This document shows positions 24,290-33,525 of a DNA stretch of 64,000 nt, piece by piece. The stretch is taken from positions 9,812-73,811 of the forward strand of contig CAZPKH010000006.1 in assembly GCA_964587165.1 (NCBI GenBank). Reading direction: 5' to 3'. The stretch comes from CAZPKH01 sp964587165. GTDB lineage: Bacteria > Bacteroidota > Bacteroidia > Bacteroidales > Muribaculaceae. Each line of letters begins with the position of its first letter. Within the stretch, counting starts at the first letter, position 1. The notes under the pieces were generated by a model. The model saw nothing but the letters and a program-made list of their open reading frames with translations, was not told where the DNA came from and did no database searches. The position numbers were made by a program, and so were the translations under genes.

Positions 24290-27200
24290 ATGGTAAAATA
24301 CTTCAAGAAAGGGACTTCTACATATTATGTGGTGGAGTCCGACCATCGTCTCACCGAAGCCGAGATCGAACGCCTGTCGTGGCTGATGGGCGAAGCCAAA
24401 CCGCTGTCAGCCACAAAAATCACCGGTACATTCCGTGGCCCGCGCCGCGAGATGATCACCCCGTGGAGCACAAACGCTGTAGAGATCACGGCAAATATGG
24501 GTATCTCCGGTATCACGCGCATAGAGGAGTTTGCCAAGGTGGCCGACGATGCCTCCTACGACCCGATGCTGCAATGTATTTACCATAACCCGGGAGCCGA
24601 CGTGTTCAAAAACGACGCCAAGGCTGCCCCGGTGGTGCATATCGTCGACATACATGCCTACAATATTGCCGAAGGCCTGGCGCTGAGTGCCGAGGAGGAG
24701 CAGTATCTTACGGCTCTCGCGCAAAAGCTCGGACGTCCGCTCACCGACAGCGAGGTGTTCGGATTCTCGCAGGTGAATTCGGAGCATTGTCGCCACAAGA
24801 TATTCAACGGCACATTCGTGATCGACGGCGAGGAGAAACCGCTGTCGCTTTTCAAACTTATCAAAAAGACTTCACAGCAAAACCCCGGTCGACTCGTATC
24901 GGCCTACAAAGATAATGTGGCGTTTGTCGAAGGGCCTACGGTCACTCAGTTCTACCCCGTAAACCCCGAGAAGCCCGACTTCTTCACCACACGTCCCATC
25001 GACACGGTGCTGTCGCTTAAAGCCGAGACACACAACTTCCCGACGACGGTCGAGCCGTTCAACGGTGCCGCAACCGGATCCGGTGGCGAGATACGCGACC
25101 GCCTCGGCGGAGGCAAGGCATCGCTCCCGCTTGCCGGCACTGCCGTATACATGACATCTTACCCCCGCATCGACGATCAGACACGCCCCTGGGAGGTGAT
25201 GATGAATCCCCGCGTATGGCTGTATCAGACACCCGCCGAGATTCTTATCAAGGCATCAAACGGTGCATCCGATTTCGGCAACAAGTATGGCCAGCCTCTG
25301 ATCTGCGGCTCTGTCCTCACCTTCGAGCACGAGCAGGACGGCCGCATCCAGGCTTACGACAAGGTGATAATGCTCGCCGGCGGCGTAGGTTTTGCAAACC
25401 GCCGAGATGCGATAAAAGGTACACCTTCGGTAGGCGAGAAAGTAGTGGTGATGGGCGGCGACAACTACCGCATCGGTATGGGTGGTGGTGCCGTCTCGTC
25501 GGTAGCCACCGGTCAGTACGACAACTCCATTGAGCTCAATGCCGTGCAGCGTGCCAACCCTGAGATGCAGAAGCGAGTGAGCAATGTGATACGGGCTCTT
25601 GCCGAGAACGACGACAACCCTATCGTTTCTATACACGACCATGGTGCCGGCGGCCACCTCAATGCTCTCTCCGAGCTGGTGGAGGAGACCGGCGGCCGCA
25701 TTGATATAGCCGCTCTCCCGGTGGGCGACCCCACGCTGTCGTACAAAGAGATCGTGGGCAACGAGAGCCAGGAGCGCATGGGTATGGTGATGGACGCCAA
25801 AGATATTGATCGCGTGAAGCGTATCGCCGACCGCGAGCGCGCCCCGATGTATGTAGTCGGCGAAACTACCGGCGACCGCCGCTTTGTGTTCGACGCCCCC
25901 GACGGCACCCGCCCCATAGATCTGGAGATGGACGATATGTTTGGCTCCGCCCCCCGCACGGTGATGACCGACTCGTCCGTACAGCATAAGTATAAGCCCG
26001 TAGACACCGATGTAAAAGATCTGCATCAGTATATCCGCTCGGTGCTGTCGCTCGAAAGCGTCGCCTGCAAGGATTGGCTCACAAATAAGGTGGACCGCTC
26101 GATCACAGGCAAGATCGCCCGCCAGCAGTGTCAGGGCGACCTGCAGCTTCCGCTGAGCGACTGCGGAGTCGTAGCGCTCGATTATACCGGCACAGTGGGT
26201 ATAGCCACCTCCATAGGCCATGCTCCCGCGGCCGCTATCGTCGATCCGGCACGCGGCTCGCAGCTCGCCATAGCCGAGGCCCTTACAAATATCGTAGGCA
26301 CTCCGCTGCGCGACGGCCTCAAGGCTATATCGCTCAGCGCCAACTGGATGTGGCCCTGCAAGAACGAGGGTGAGGATGCGCGTCTGTACAAGGCAGTGCA
26401 GGCTTGCTCCGATCTGGCCTGCGAGCTCGGTATAAACATACCAACCGGCAAGGATTCGCTCTCGATGACACAGAAATATTCCGACGGCACAAAGGTGATG
26501 GCTCCCGGCACGGTGATAATATCGGCCGCCGGCGAAGTGACCGACGTGCGTCGTACCGTAAGCCCCGTGATGCAGCAGCGCGACTCGGCGATGATCTACG
26601 TCGACTTCTCAGGCATGCCGCTGAGTCTCGGTGGGTCTGCTCTCGCACAGACTCTCGGCCTCGTAGGCGAAGAGTGCCCCGGAGTGGCCGATGCAGACCG
26701 TTTCCGCCGCACATTTGAGGCGGTGCAGACCCTCGTGAACAAGAAATGGCTTTATGCCGCACACGACGTATCGGCCGGCGGTCTTATCACCACTCTGCTC
26801 GAGATGGTGTTTGCCCGCACATCGGGCGGTATGACCATAAATACCGACGCTTTTGTCGAGGCCGGTGAAACCGACCTCGTGAAGATACTTTTCGCCGAGA
26901 ATCCCGCCGTGGTGCTTCAGATACCCGAACACCGCGTGGAGGCTGCACTCGGTGTGCTCGACTCAGCCGGGTGCCGGTACTTCCATATCGGTTGCCCCGA
27001 CATCGACCGTACGATCATGCTCACACATCAGGGATCGGAGCGGCTTTTTGCCGTCGACTTCCTGCGCGATGTGTGGTATCGTCCGTCGTATCTGCTCGAC
27101 TGCCTGCAGAGCGGCGAGGAGTGCGCCCGCGAGCGTTTCGAAAACTACCGCAAGCAGCCTGTCAGCATCCGTATTCCGGCTAAATGGCGCCCCGCCGAGC

Positions 27201-27982
27201 TTCCGGCTGCCGACGCACCGCGCCGAGCCCGCGCTGCCATAATCCGCGAAAAGGGCACCAACGGCGACCGCGAGATGGCATGGAGCCTCTATGCCGCCGG
27301 CTTTGATGTGAAGGATGTGCACCTGAGCGACCTGATGGAGGGGCGCGAGACTCTCGATGATGTAAACATGATAGTGTTCTGCGGCGGATTCTCCAACTCC
27401 GACGTGCTCGGCTCGGCAAAAGGGTGGGCAGCCGGTATAAAATGGAACGAGACCGCTCGCGAGACTATACGCCGGTTCTATGAGCGCGACGACACAATGT
27501 CGCTCGGTATATGCAACGGTTGCCAGCTTATGATGGAGCTCAATCTGCTCGGACTCGACGAGGCACACGACACCCGGATGCAGCATAATGTGAGCCATAA
27601 ATTCGAGTCGTCGTTCGTGAGTCTTACCATAGCCGACTCTCCCTCGATCATGCTCCGCTCGCTCATCGGCATGAAGCTCGGTGTATGGGTGGCTCACGGC
27701 GAGGGTCGCTTCAACCTGCCGCACCCGGCATCGGAATATGACGTGGCCGCCCGATACTCCTACAAATCGTACCCCGGCAACCCCAACGGATCGCGCTCTG
27801 CCGTGGCGGCGCTCTGCTCGGCCGACGGTCGCCACCTTGCGATGATGCCTCACCCCGAGCGCGCTATATACCCGTGGCAGTGCGGCGTCTATCCCAACAA
27901 TCGCCTCGGCGACTCGGCCACACCATGGCTCGAAGCTTTCGTAAATGCCCGCCGTTGGGTCGAGGAACATATCGCCGACTGA
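24290..27982 (+). CDS. purL: Phosphoribosylformylglycinamidine synthase PurL (large form)
   Basis: Converts FGAR plus glutamine and ATP to FGAM in purine synthesis. 1230 residues, the large single-chain type: N-terminal PurS-like region, two AIR-synthase-like halves (FGFSQVNSEHCRHKIF; ETHNFPTTVEPFNGAATGSGG; HDVSAGGLITTLLEM) and a C-terminal class-I glutamine amidotransferase with nucleophile Cys in LGICNGCQLMMEL (~1075) and later MPHPERAIYPWQ holding the catalytic His-x-Glu. No truncation. Followed after 18 bp by pepP. Confidence 0.97.
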   Translation: MVKYFKKGTSTYYVVESDHRLTEAEIERLSWLMGEAKPLSATKITGTFRGPRREMITPWSTNAVEITANMGISGITRIEEFAKVADDASYDPMLQCIYHNPGADVFKNDAKAAPVVHIVDIHAYNIAEGLALSAEEEQYLTALAQKLGRPLTDSEVFGFSQVNSEHCRHKIFNGTFVIDGEEKPLSLFKLIKKTSQQNPGRLVSAYKDNVAFVEGPTVTQFYPVNPEKPDFFTTRPIDTVLSLKAETHNFPTTVEPFNGAATGSGGEIRDRLGGGKASLPLAGTAVYMTSYPRIDDQTRPWEVMMNPRVWLYQTPAEILIKASNGASDFGNKYGQPLICGSVLTFEHEQDGRIQAYDKVIMLAGGVGFANRRDAIKGTPSVGEKVVVMGGDNYRIGMGGGAVSSVATGQYDNSIELNAVQRANPEMQKRVSNVIRALAENDDNPIVSIHDHGAGGHLNALSELVEETGGRIDIAALPVGDPTLSYKEIVGNESQERMGMVMDAKDIDRVKRIADRERAPMYVVGETTGDRRFVFDAPDGTRPIDLEMDDMFGSAPRTVMTDSSVQHKYKPVDTDVKDLHQYIRSVLSLESVACKDWLTNKVDRSITGKIARQQCQGDLQLPLSDCGVVALDYTGTVGIATSIGHAPAAAIVDPARGSQLAIAEALTNIVGTPLRDGLKAISLSANWMWPCKNEGEDARLYKAVQACSDLACELGINIPTGKDSLSMTQKYSDGTKVMAPGTVIISAAGEVTDVRRTVSPVMQQRDSAMIYVDFSGMPLSLGGSALAQTLGLVGEECPGVADADRFRRTFEAVQTLVNKKWLYAAHDVSAGGLITTLLEMVFARTSGGMTINTDAFVEAGETDLVKILFAENPAVVLQIPEHRVEAALGVLDSAGCRYFHIGCPDIDRTIMLTHQGSERLFAVDFLRDVWYRPSYLLDCLQSGEECARERFENYRKQPVSIRIPAKWRPAELPAADAPRRARAAIIREKGTNGDREMAWSLYAAGFDVKDVHLSDLMEGRETLDDVNMIVFCGGFSNSDVLGSAKGWAAGIKWNETARETIRRFYERDDTMSLGICNGCQLMMELNLLGLDEAHDTRMQHNVSHKFESSFVSLTIADSPSIMLRSLIGMKLGVWVAHGEGRFNLPHPASEYDVAARYSYKSYPGNPNGSRSAVAALCSADGRHLAMMPHPERAIYPWQCGVYPNNRLGDSATPWLEAFVNARRWVEEHIAD

Positions 27983-28000
27983 AAAAATACAGCAGCTACC

Positions 28001-29788
28001 ATGAAAACAGAGATACATGACCGCATCGCACAGTTGCGTCGCGCTATGGCTCAGGCCGGCGTCGACGCAACCATCATACCGCGTACAGACCCTTACCAGA
28101 GTGAATATCTGGCCGACCACTGGCAGTCGGTGCGTTGGCTCACAGGATTTACCGGTTCGGCCGGCACGCTCGTGGTCACCGCCGACGATGCGCTCTTCTG
28201 GACCGATTCGCGATATTTCCTTCAGGCAGCCGATCAGCTCGAAGGCACCGGCATCGAGCTGATGCGCGACGGATTGCCCGACACGCCCTCCATAGAAACA
28301 TACCTGGCCGACCACCTCACTGCCGGAAATACTCTCGGTATCGACGGGATGCTTTTCTCGATAGCCAGGACCGATGCCCTGCGCGAGCTGTTCGAGCCGC
28401 TTGGCGTGAGAATTATGGTCGACTTCGACCCGATCGACGAGCTGTGGAAAGATCGCCCGGCGCTCCCCGCCGGCAAGATCTTTGTGCACGATATAAAATA
28501 TGCAGGCCGCAGTGCCGCCGAAAAGATCGCCGATGTGAGAGCGGAGGTGGCGGCAGCGGGTGCTGATGCGGTTTTCATCAGCGATCTGGCCGAGATAGCT
28601 TGGGTGCTCAACATACGTTGCGACGATGTGGCATGCAATCCTGTGGCTACCGCATTCCTCTATATTTCCGGAGACGAAGTAGTGCTTTTCACCGATCCGG
28701 CCAAAGTGGATGAGCCGACGGCCGAATATCTCAGAGCAAACGGTGTGAGCGTGCAAAGCTATACCGACGTGCGTCAGTACCTGTCGTGGCTTCCGGCTTC
28801 GGTCAAGGTGCTTCTTTCGGCAAGCCAAAGCGCCGGGCAGCTAGTGTCCATACTGGGCGAAAGGAGTGTGGTCGGCGGCTCGGCAGTAGCCATGCTCAAA
28901 GCCGTCAAGAATCCCACTCAGATAGCCGGGATGCGTGCCGCCATGGTGCGCGACGGCGTAGCTCTGGTTCAGTCGATGGTCGAGCTCGAACAGCGGCTGG
29001 CCGACGGAGTGCGCACCACGGAGATGGATGTCGACCGGATTCTGACACGCCACCGCTCCGGGCAGCCGCTATATTTCGACAACTCGTTCGACACAATAGC
29101 CGGCTACGGAGAACACGGCGCAATAGTGCACTACGAAGCCACCGGAGAGACCGATGCCGAGATCGACGGCGGCAACCTGCTCCTTATCGACTCCGGCGCA
29201 CAATATCTCGACGGCACTACCGACATCACACGCACCATCGCCATAGGCGAGCCCACAGCCGAGCAGCGTCACGACTTCACCTTGGTGATGAAAGGACATA
29301 TCGCCCTGGCATCGGCCGTCTATCCCGCGGGTACTCGCGGAGTGCAGCTCGATGTGCTTGCCCGACAGTATCTGTGGCGCGAAGGGCTCACGTTCCTCCA
29401 CGGCACCGGTCACGGCGTGGGGCAGTTTCTCAACGTGCACGAAGGGCCGCAAAGCATCCGCATGAACGATACTTTCGCACCTCTTGTGCCCGGCATGATC
29501 ACCTCAAACGAGCCCGGCCTGTACCGCTCCGGCAAGTGGGGTATACGCTGCGAGAACCTTATTCTCACCACCGAGGCGATGACGACCGACTACGGATCGT
29601 TCCTGCGGTTCGAGACACTGACGCTATTCCCGTTCGACCGTACGCTGTTCGATACATCGATGATGACTCCCGACGAGATCGCGTGGGTCAACGATTATCA
29701 CGCCCTTGTCCGACGCTCGCTGATGCCTGCCTTGACTGATGAGGCAGAGCGCCGTTGGCTCGACGAACACACCTTACCTCTCAACTGA
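28001..29788 (+). CDS. pepP: Aminopeptidase P family protein (M24B)
   Basis: 595 residues, the longer eukaryote-like aminopeptidase P form with two N-terminal creatinase-like domains (~1-300), an M24 catalytic domain and a C-terminal extension. Metal ligands: LLIDSGAQYLDGTTDITRT (two Asp), HGTGHGVGQFLNVHEGP (His), TSNEPGLY and RCENLIL (Glu). Removes N-terminal residues preceding proline; no signal peptide, so cytoplasmic. Likely co-transcribed with purL and followed by the carbonic anhydrase gene 30 bp on. Confidence 0.93.
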   Translation: MKTEIHDRIAQLRRAMAQAGVDATIIPRTDPYQSEYLADHWQSVRWLTGFTGSAGTLVVTADDALFWTDSRYFLQAADQLEGTGIELMRDGLPDTPSIETYLADHLTAGNTLGIDGMLFSIARTDALRELFEPLGVRIMVDFDPIDELWKDRPALPAGKIFVHDIKYAGRSAAEKIADVRAEVAAAGADAVFISDLAEIAWVLNIRCDDVACNPVATAFLYISGDEVVLFTDPAKVDEPTAEYLRANGVSVQSYTDVRQYLSWLPASVKVLLSASQSAGQLVSILGERSVVGGSAVAMLKAVKNPTQIAGMRAAMVRDGVALVQSMVELEQRLADGVRTTEMDVDRILTRHRSGQPLYFDNSFDTIAGYGEHGAIVHYEATGETDAEIDGGNLLLIDSGAQYLDGTTDITRTIAIGEPTAEQRHDFTLVMKGHIALASAVYPAGTRGVQLDVLARQYLWREGLTFLHGTGHGVGQFLNVHEGPQSIRMNDTFAPLVPGMITSNEPGLYRSGKWGIRCENLILTTEAMTTDYGSFLRFETLTLFPFDRTLFDTSMMTPDEIAWVNDYHALVRRSLMPALTDEAERRWLDEHTLPLN

Positions 29789-29818
29789 CAACTTACCCTA
29801 AACTTTTTACAAAAAAAT

Positions 29819-30361
29819 ATGGCTCTTATACTTCCCCTGCGCGGGTATACTCCTAAATTTGGCAAAGACTGCTTTCTGGCCGAGAATGCTACGGTGGTGG
29901 GCGATGTGACCATGGGCGACGAATGCTCAGTGTGGTTCAACACCGTGCTCCGCGGCGATGTAAACACCATCACTATAGGCAACCGTGTGAATATCCAGGA
30001 CGGCTCAGTACTTCATACCCTATATAAGAAATCTACGATCGAGATAGGCAACGATGTGTCGATAGGTCACAACGTGACGATACACGGCGCGAAGATACAC
30101 GACTATGCCCTGATCGGGATGGGAGCCGTGGTGATGGACGATGCCGTAGTGGGCGAGGGAGCCATGGTGGCTGCCGGCTCCGTCGTGCTCAGCCGCACAA
30201 AGATCGGCCCTCACGAGCTCTGGGGTGGCACGCCTGCAAAATTCATCAAGATGGTAGAACCCGAAAAAGCCAAGGAGATGAATATCAAGATAGCCGGCAA
30301 CTATCTGAAATACTCCAAGTGGTATACTGATCCCGAGCACGCCGTCGATCCCGAAAATTGA
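29819..30361 (+). CDS. Gamma carbonic anhydrase family protein
   Basis: 180 residues, left-handed beta-helix with hexapeptide repeats and a C-terminal helix, as in YrdA/Cam-type proteins. The metal-binding histidines fit IGHNVTIHGAKIHDY and the conserved GMGAVVMDDAVVGEGAMVAAGS coil is present. Family members bind Zn or Fe and some hydrate CO2, but many YrdA-like proteins have no measured activity. Ends 9 bp before a strong bidirectional terminator. Confidence 0.9.
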   Translation: MALILPLRGYTPKFGKDCFLAENATVVGDVTMGDECSVWFNTVLRGDVNTITIGNRVNIQDGSVLHTLYKKSTIEIGNDVSIGHNVTIHGAKIHDYALIGMGAVVMDDAVVGEGAMVAAGSVVLSRTKIGPHELWGGTPAKFIKMVEPEKAKEMNIKIAGNYLKYSKWYTDPEHAVDPEN

Positions 30362-30370
30362 CGAACGTGT

Positions 30371-30416
30371 CATAATACAATTAGAGCCGGGGCGACCCGG
30401 CTCTAATCGTATTATG
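30371..30416. terminator. Bidirectional terminator, 21-bp stem
   Basis: CATAATACAATTAGAGCCGG... pairs with CCCGGCTCTAATCGTATTATG: 21 positions with one mismatch around a GCGA tetraloop. It serves the convergent carbonic anhydrase and phosphatase genes; the phosphatase stop codon (30412-30414) lies inside the stem. Confidence 0.9.
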
Positions 30417-31680
30417 GCTGATAGAAGATAGGTATGCAGCGGTTCATGTAAGCTTTGGCCTCCTCCCAGGGGATATAGATCCGGTCGGAGCCGGGCATCA
30501 GCGGGATGGGGCGCTCGTTTAGGTCAAACCGCACATAGTGCCGACCCTTTTTAGTCTTGAAAATCACCATCTGAAGGTTGGCTGCCATAGGGGCGATATC
30601 GAAATCCTGCCAGTGGGTCGCCACAGTGTCAAAATAGTTTGTCATATAGTAGCACCCTTTGAGTCGGAGCAACGATACAAGCGGAATTACGGTTTCGGCA
30701 TGAGCGAATCGGAGCATCACGGTAGGCATCGTGGGGTCAGCGCCCTCGATAGCAGCATCGGTGGTGGATATGAGGTTGTATATCAGCGGCGAAGCCATGT
30801 CGGCGGGTATTGTCGAGATAGTGTTCGACGAATAGAGCAGATACTTCTGCATATTGTCTGCCTGCCAGAGTGAGTTTATCTCCTCGCGGCTGAAGTAATC
30901 CTCCATGCGGCACGGCACTCCGGCGGCTGCCGATTCGGCCACGAGTTTGAACATATCCATAGCCAGATCGCGCGCTTCGGAGGCATCGAGTCCTTCAAGC
31001 GAGCCCATGGCGCGCCGCAAAGGCTCGAGAGTGACGGCCTCGGTGCGGAAGTCGTCGAGCACCTTCTGCCACGACTCCTCCTGACGGTATTCGCGATACT
31101 CGGCATCGGTGTCGAACGGTCTGAGCAGATAGCTGTACTGCCGCCCCGACGATGTAGAGATCTCGATATTATTATTGAGGCGCGACAGTTGGTGTGTGAA
31201 CGAATACATACTCATGATACACCGTGGGGCGAACGTCGATATCGCCTCGATGCGGCACCCCTTGAAAAGATCGGGGTATGCACGGTACATCCTGGAGGCG
31301 ATGCCGCGTTGCTCAGCCTCGCCGATGGAGTCGAGCGCTCCCCATTGACCTTTTACGCGAGCCTTCATCGACCGGATCAGCGCATTAAGTTTGCGGCCGG
31401 TAGCTGTGATGGACGATTCGCTCTCGGCGCGTGCGAGAGCCTCGGCAAGACGGTCGATACCTTTCGCCGATGCCGGAAAGCGCGCGCCGTGTCGGCCTAA
31501 ATGATTGATAAAAACCGGTGTAAGCGAATCGGGGTAGCTGGCCGGCTGCTGTATGTCGGGATAAAGAGATGCAGTGCCGCGGCACTTCTCAAAGCTGAAA
31601 GAGGTGGCCGTAGGGTCGGCCGCCGAGACACAGAAAGCGGTTGCTGCAATAATTAAAAATGCTAAAAATATGCGGTGCAT
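30412..31680 (-). CDS. Histidine acid phosphatase family protein (MINPP-like)
   Basis: 422 residues, exported (signal peptide MHRIFLAFLIIAATAFCVSA; start chosen at that Met rather than upstream in-frame starts). Catalytic RHGARFP with phosphoacceptor His (~70) and the distal HAE proton-donor motif in RFAHAETV (~325) define the branch-2 histidine phosphatases. Length and the HAE motif match multiple inositol polyphosphate phosphatases, so phytate dephosphorylation in the periplasm is a good guess. A general acid phosphatase is possible. Monocistronic and convergent with the carbonic anhydrase gene. Confidence 0.85.
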   Translation of the reverse strand: MHRIFLAFLIIAATAFCVSAADPTATSFSFEKCRGTASLYPDIQQPASYPDSLTPVFINHLGRHGARFPASAKGIDRLAEALARAESESSITATGRKLNALIRSMKARVKGQWGALDSIGEAEQRGIASRMYRAYPDLFKGCRIEAISTFAPRCIMSMYSFTHQLSRLNNNIEISTSSGRQYSYLLRPFDTDAEYREYRQEESWQKVLDDFRTEAVTLEPLRRAMGSLEGLDASEARDLAMDMFKLVAESAAAGVPCRMEDYFSREEINSLWQADNMQKYLLYSSNTISTIPADMASPLIYNLISTTDAAIEGADPTMPTVMLRFAHAETVIPLVSLLRLKGCYYMTNYFDTVATHWQDFDIAPMAANLQMVIFKTKKGRHYVRFDLNERPIPLMPGSDRIYIPWEEAKAYMNRCIPIFYQP

Positions 31681-31787
31681 TATGCCGTAATTTGTTATAT
31701 TTGTTGAATAAATGAGGCCGGAGTGAGGTCGTCCACAACTATAAAACGACAATTTCGGCAAGTTTGATATGTAAAGAAGCTAAGAAA

Positions 31788-32063
31788 ATGATACATCACC
31801 TTGAAGATATAGATGCCATGGTGGCTGCCGGGCAGATAGAGCAGGCCGTGGCCGCTCTCGATACAATGATTGCAACTGACGCAGAATCTGATGAATTGCT
31901 CTATCGACGGGGCAAGCTCCACTGGCGGCTGGGGCACCGCCGCGAGGCGTTGAGCGACTACAATGCAGCCGTAAGCATCAATCCGCAGTCGCCCGCCGCG
32001 CTTCTGCTCGGCCAGGCTACAGACATTATGGATTTCTACCACCGCGACCTTTACAATCCGTAA
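31788..32063 (+). CDS. Short TPR protein
   Basis: 91 residues from the ATG at 31788. Two tetratricopeptide units are visible: EQAVAALDTMIATDAESDELLYRRGKL... and ...REALSDYNAAVSINPQ. Cytoplasmic, probably a protein-interaction adaptor; no partner evident. Sits alone between the divergent phosphatase and the oxalate cassette, 124 bp from frc, so it is not clearly part of that operon. Confidence 0.75.
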   Translation: MIHHLEDIDAMVAAGQIEQAVAALDTMIATDAESDELLYRRGKLHWRLGHRREALSDYNAAVSINPQSPAALLLGQATDIMDFYHRDLYNP

Positions 32064-32111
32064 GACTTTAAACAATAGGGGGTGTCGTGTGTTTATATAT
32101 CGTACAGGGTT

Positions 32112-32142
32112 CGGTACAAGGTATATAGCCTTTGTCCGGATT
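32112..32142 (+). promoter_or_regulatory. Possible promoter of the oxalate cassette
   Basis: The TAGCCTTTG stretch has one extra base relative to TAnnTTTG, so this is weak. The 124-bp gap before frc is AT-rich and must hold the promoter unless the TPR gene drives the operon. Confidence 0.3.
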
Positions 32143-32187
32143 AAATAGAAAACATATAGAAACATAATCTAAAATTATTAAAACACT

Positions 32188-33498
32188 ATGAACACAGCCC
32201 CTTTAAGCGGTATTAAAGTCGTTGACTTTACCGAAGTTCAGTCCGGCCCTTCATGTACGCAGATGCTCGCATGGCTGGGCGCCGATGTCATCAAAATCGA
32301 ACGTCCCGGTGTGGGCGACGCCACACGTACCGAACTGCAGTTTAATCCTAAACTGCCCTCTTACTACTATCTCCAGCTCAACTCCGACAAGAAGTCGCTG
32401 ACTCTTGACGCCAAGACTCCCGACGGCAAGGAGATACTTACCAAACTGATCAAGGAAGCCGACATGTTTGTCGAGAACCTTCACCCCGGTGCTATGGACA
32501 AGCTCGGTTTCTCCTGGGAGGCTGTGCACCAACTCAACCCGCGTTGTATCTACGGTACAATCAAGGGATTCCCTGAATCATCAAAATATAAGGATCTAAA
32601 GGCTTACGAGCCTATCGCCCAGGTGACAGCCGGTGCAGCTTCAACCACCGGTTGGTTTGACGGCGATTACAATATACCTACACAGTCGGGTGCGGCTCTG
32701 GGCGACTCAAACACCGGTATGCACCTGCTGATCGGTCTGCTCGCCGCACTGGCTCAGCGCGACCGTACAGGCGAGGGTTGCTACGTATATCAGTCGATGC
32801 ACAACGCTTGCCTTAACCTCTGCCGTATCAAGACCCGCGACCAGCTTACACTCGATCGTCTGGGCTATCTGACACAGTTCCCGCAGTACCCCGACGGCAA
32901 GTTCGGCGACTGTGTGCCTCGTGCCGGTAACATCGAGGGTGGTGGCGTGCTCGGTTGGACATACAAATGCAAACCTGCCGGGCAGTATGACTCGGCCATC
33001 GATGCCAACAACTATGTTTATATCGTGCTGCAGCGTGGTGAGAAAGATTTCGAGAAATTCTGTAAGGCTGTCGGTTTCGAGGATTGGCTTACAAATCCCG
33101 ACTTCGCCACTGCCGATGCCCGCGACCGCCACAAACAGGCCATATACCAGCGTATAGGCCAGTGGACCGCCGACAAGACCAAATTTGAGGTAGTGGAGAT
33201 TCTGGGCGCAGCAGGTGTGCCTGTAGGTCCCGTGCTCTCGACCAAAGAGATCATGACCGAGCCTACCAACTACGACGGCAACACTCTGGTCAAAATAAAT
33301 CAGGGTGGCGAGATCGGCGAGTTTGTGACCGTCGGATGCCCCTTTACCATGTCAAGCTATCAGCCTGTCTACGGCCCTGCTCCCACACTGGGCGGCAACA
33401 ACGAGGAGGTGCTCAAATCGCTCGGTTATACCGACGAACAGATAGCAGCCTTCGCCAAGAACGGTACAACCGAGCCTCTGGCCGACGGTGCGATGTAA
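32188..33498 (+). CDS. frc: Formyl-CoA:oxalate CoA-transferase
   Basis: Moves CoA from formyl-CoA to oxalate, making oxalyl-CoA. 436 residues, class-III CoA-transferase fold. Catalytic Asp is in GAALGDSNTGMHL (~172), the N-terminal IKVVDFTEVQSGPSCTQMLAWLG is typical, and the glycine-rich active-site loop appears as RAGNIEGGGVLGW (~245), close to the Oxalobacter enzyme's GGGG loop. First gene of frc-oxc-transporter, 27 bp from oxc. The neighbouring oxc makes the oxalate assignment much stronger than for an isolated family member. Confidence 0.94.
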   Translation: MNTAPLSGIKVVDFTEVQSGPSCTQMLAWLGADVIKIERPGVGDATRTELQFNPKLPSYYYLQLNSDKKSLTLDAKTPDGKEILTKLIKEADMFVENLHPGAMDKLGFSWEAVHQLNPRCIYGTIKGFPESSKYKDLKAYEPIAQVTAGAASTTGWFDGDYNIPTQSGAALGDSNTGMHLLIGLLAALAQRDRTGEGCYVYQSMHNACLNLCRIKTRDQLTLDRLGYLTQFPQYPDGKFGDCVPRAGNIEGGGVLGWTYKCKPAGQYDSAIDANNYVYIVLQRGEKDFEKFCKAVGFEDWLTNPDFATADARDRHKQAIYQRIGQWTADKTKFEVVEILGAAGVPVGPVLSTKEIMTEPTNYDGNTLVKINQGGEIGEFVTVGCPFTMSSYQPVYGPAPTLGGNNEEVLKSLGYTDEQIAAFAKNGTTEPLADGAM

Positions 33499-33525
33499 AT
33501 CCTTGATACTAATATTGATAAAACA

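Noticed and set aside
26963..28828. Long minus-strand open frame (621 codons) opposite purL and pepP
   Set aside because: Lies wholly antisense to two well-identified genes and has His/Val/Gly-rich composition with no domain; a shadow frame of GC-rich coding DNA.
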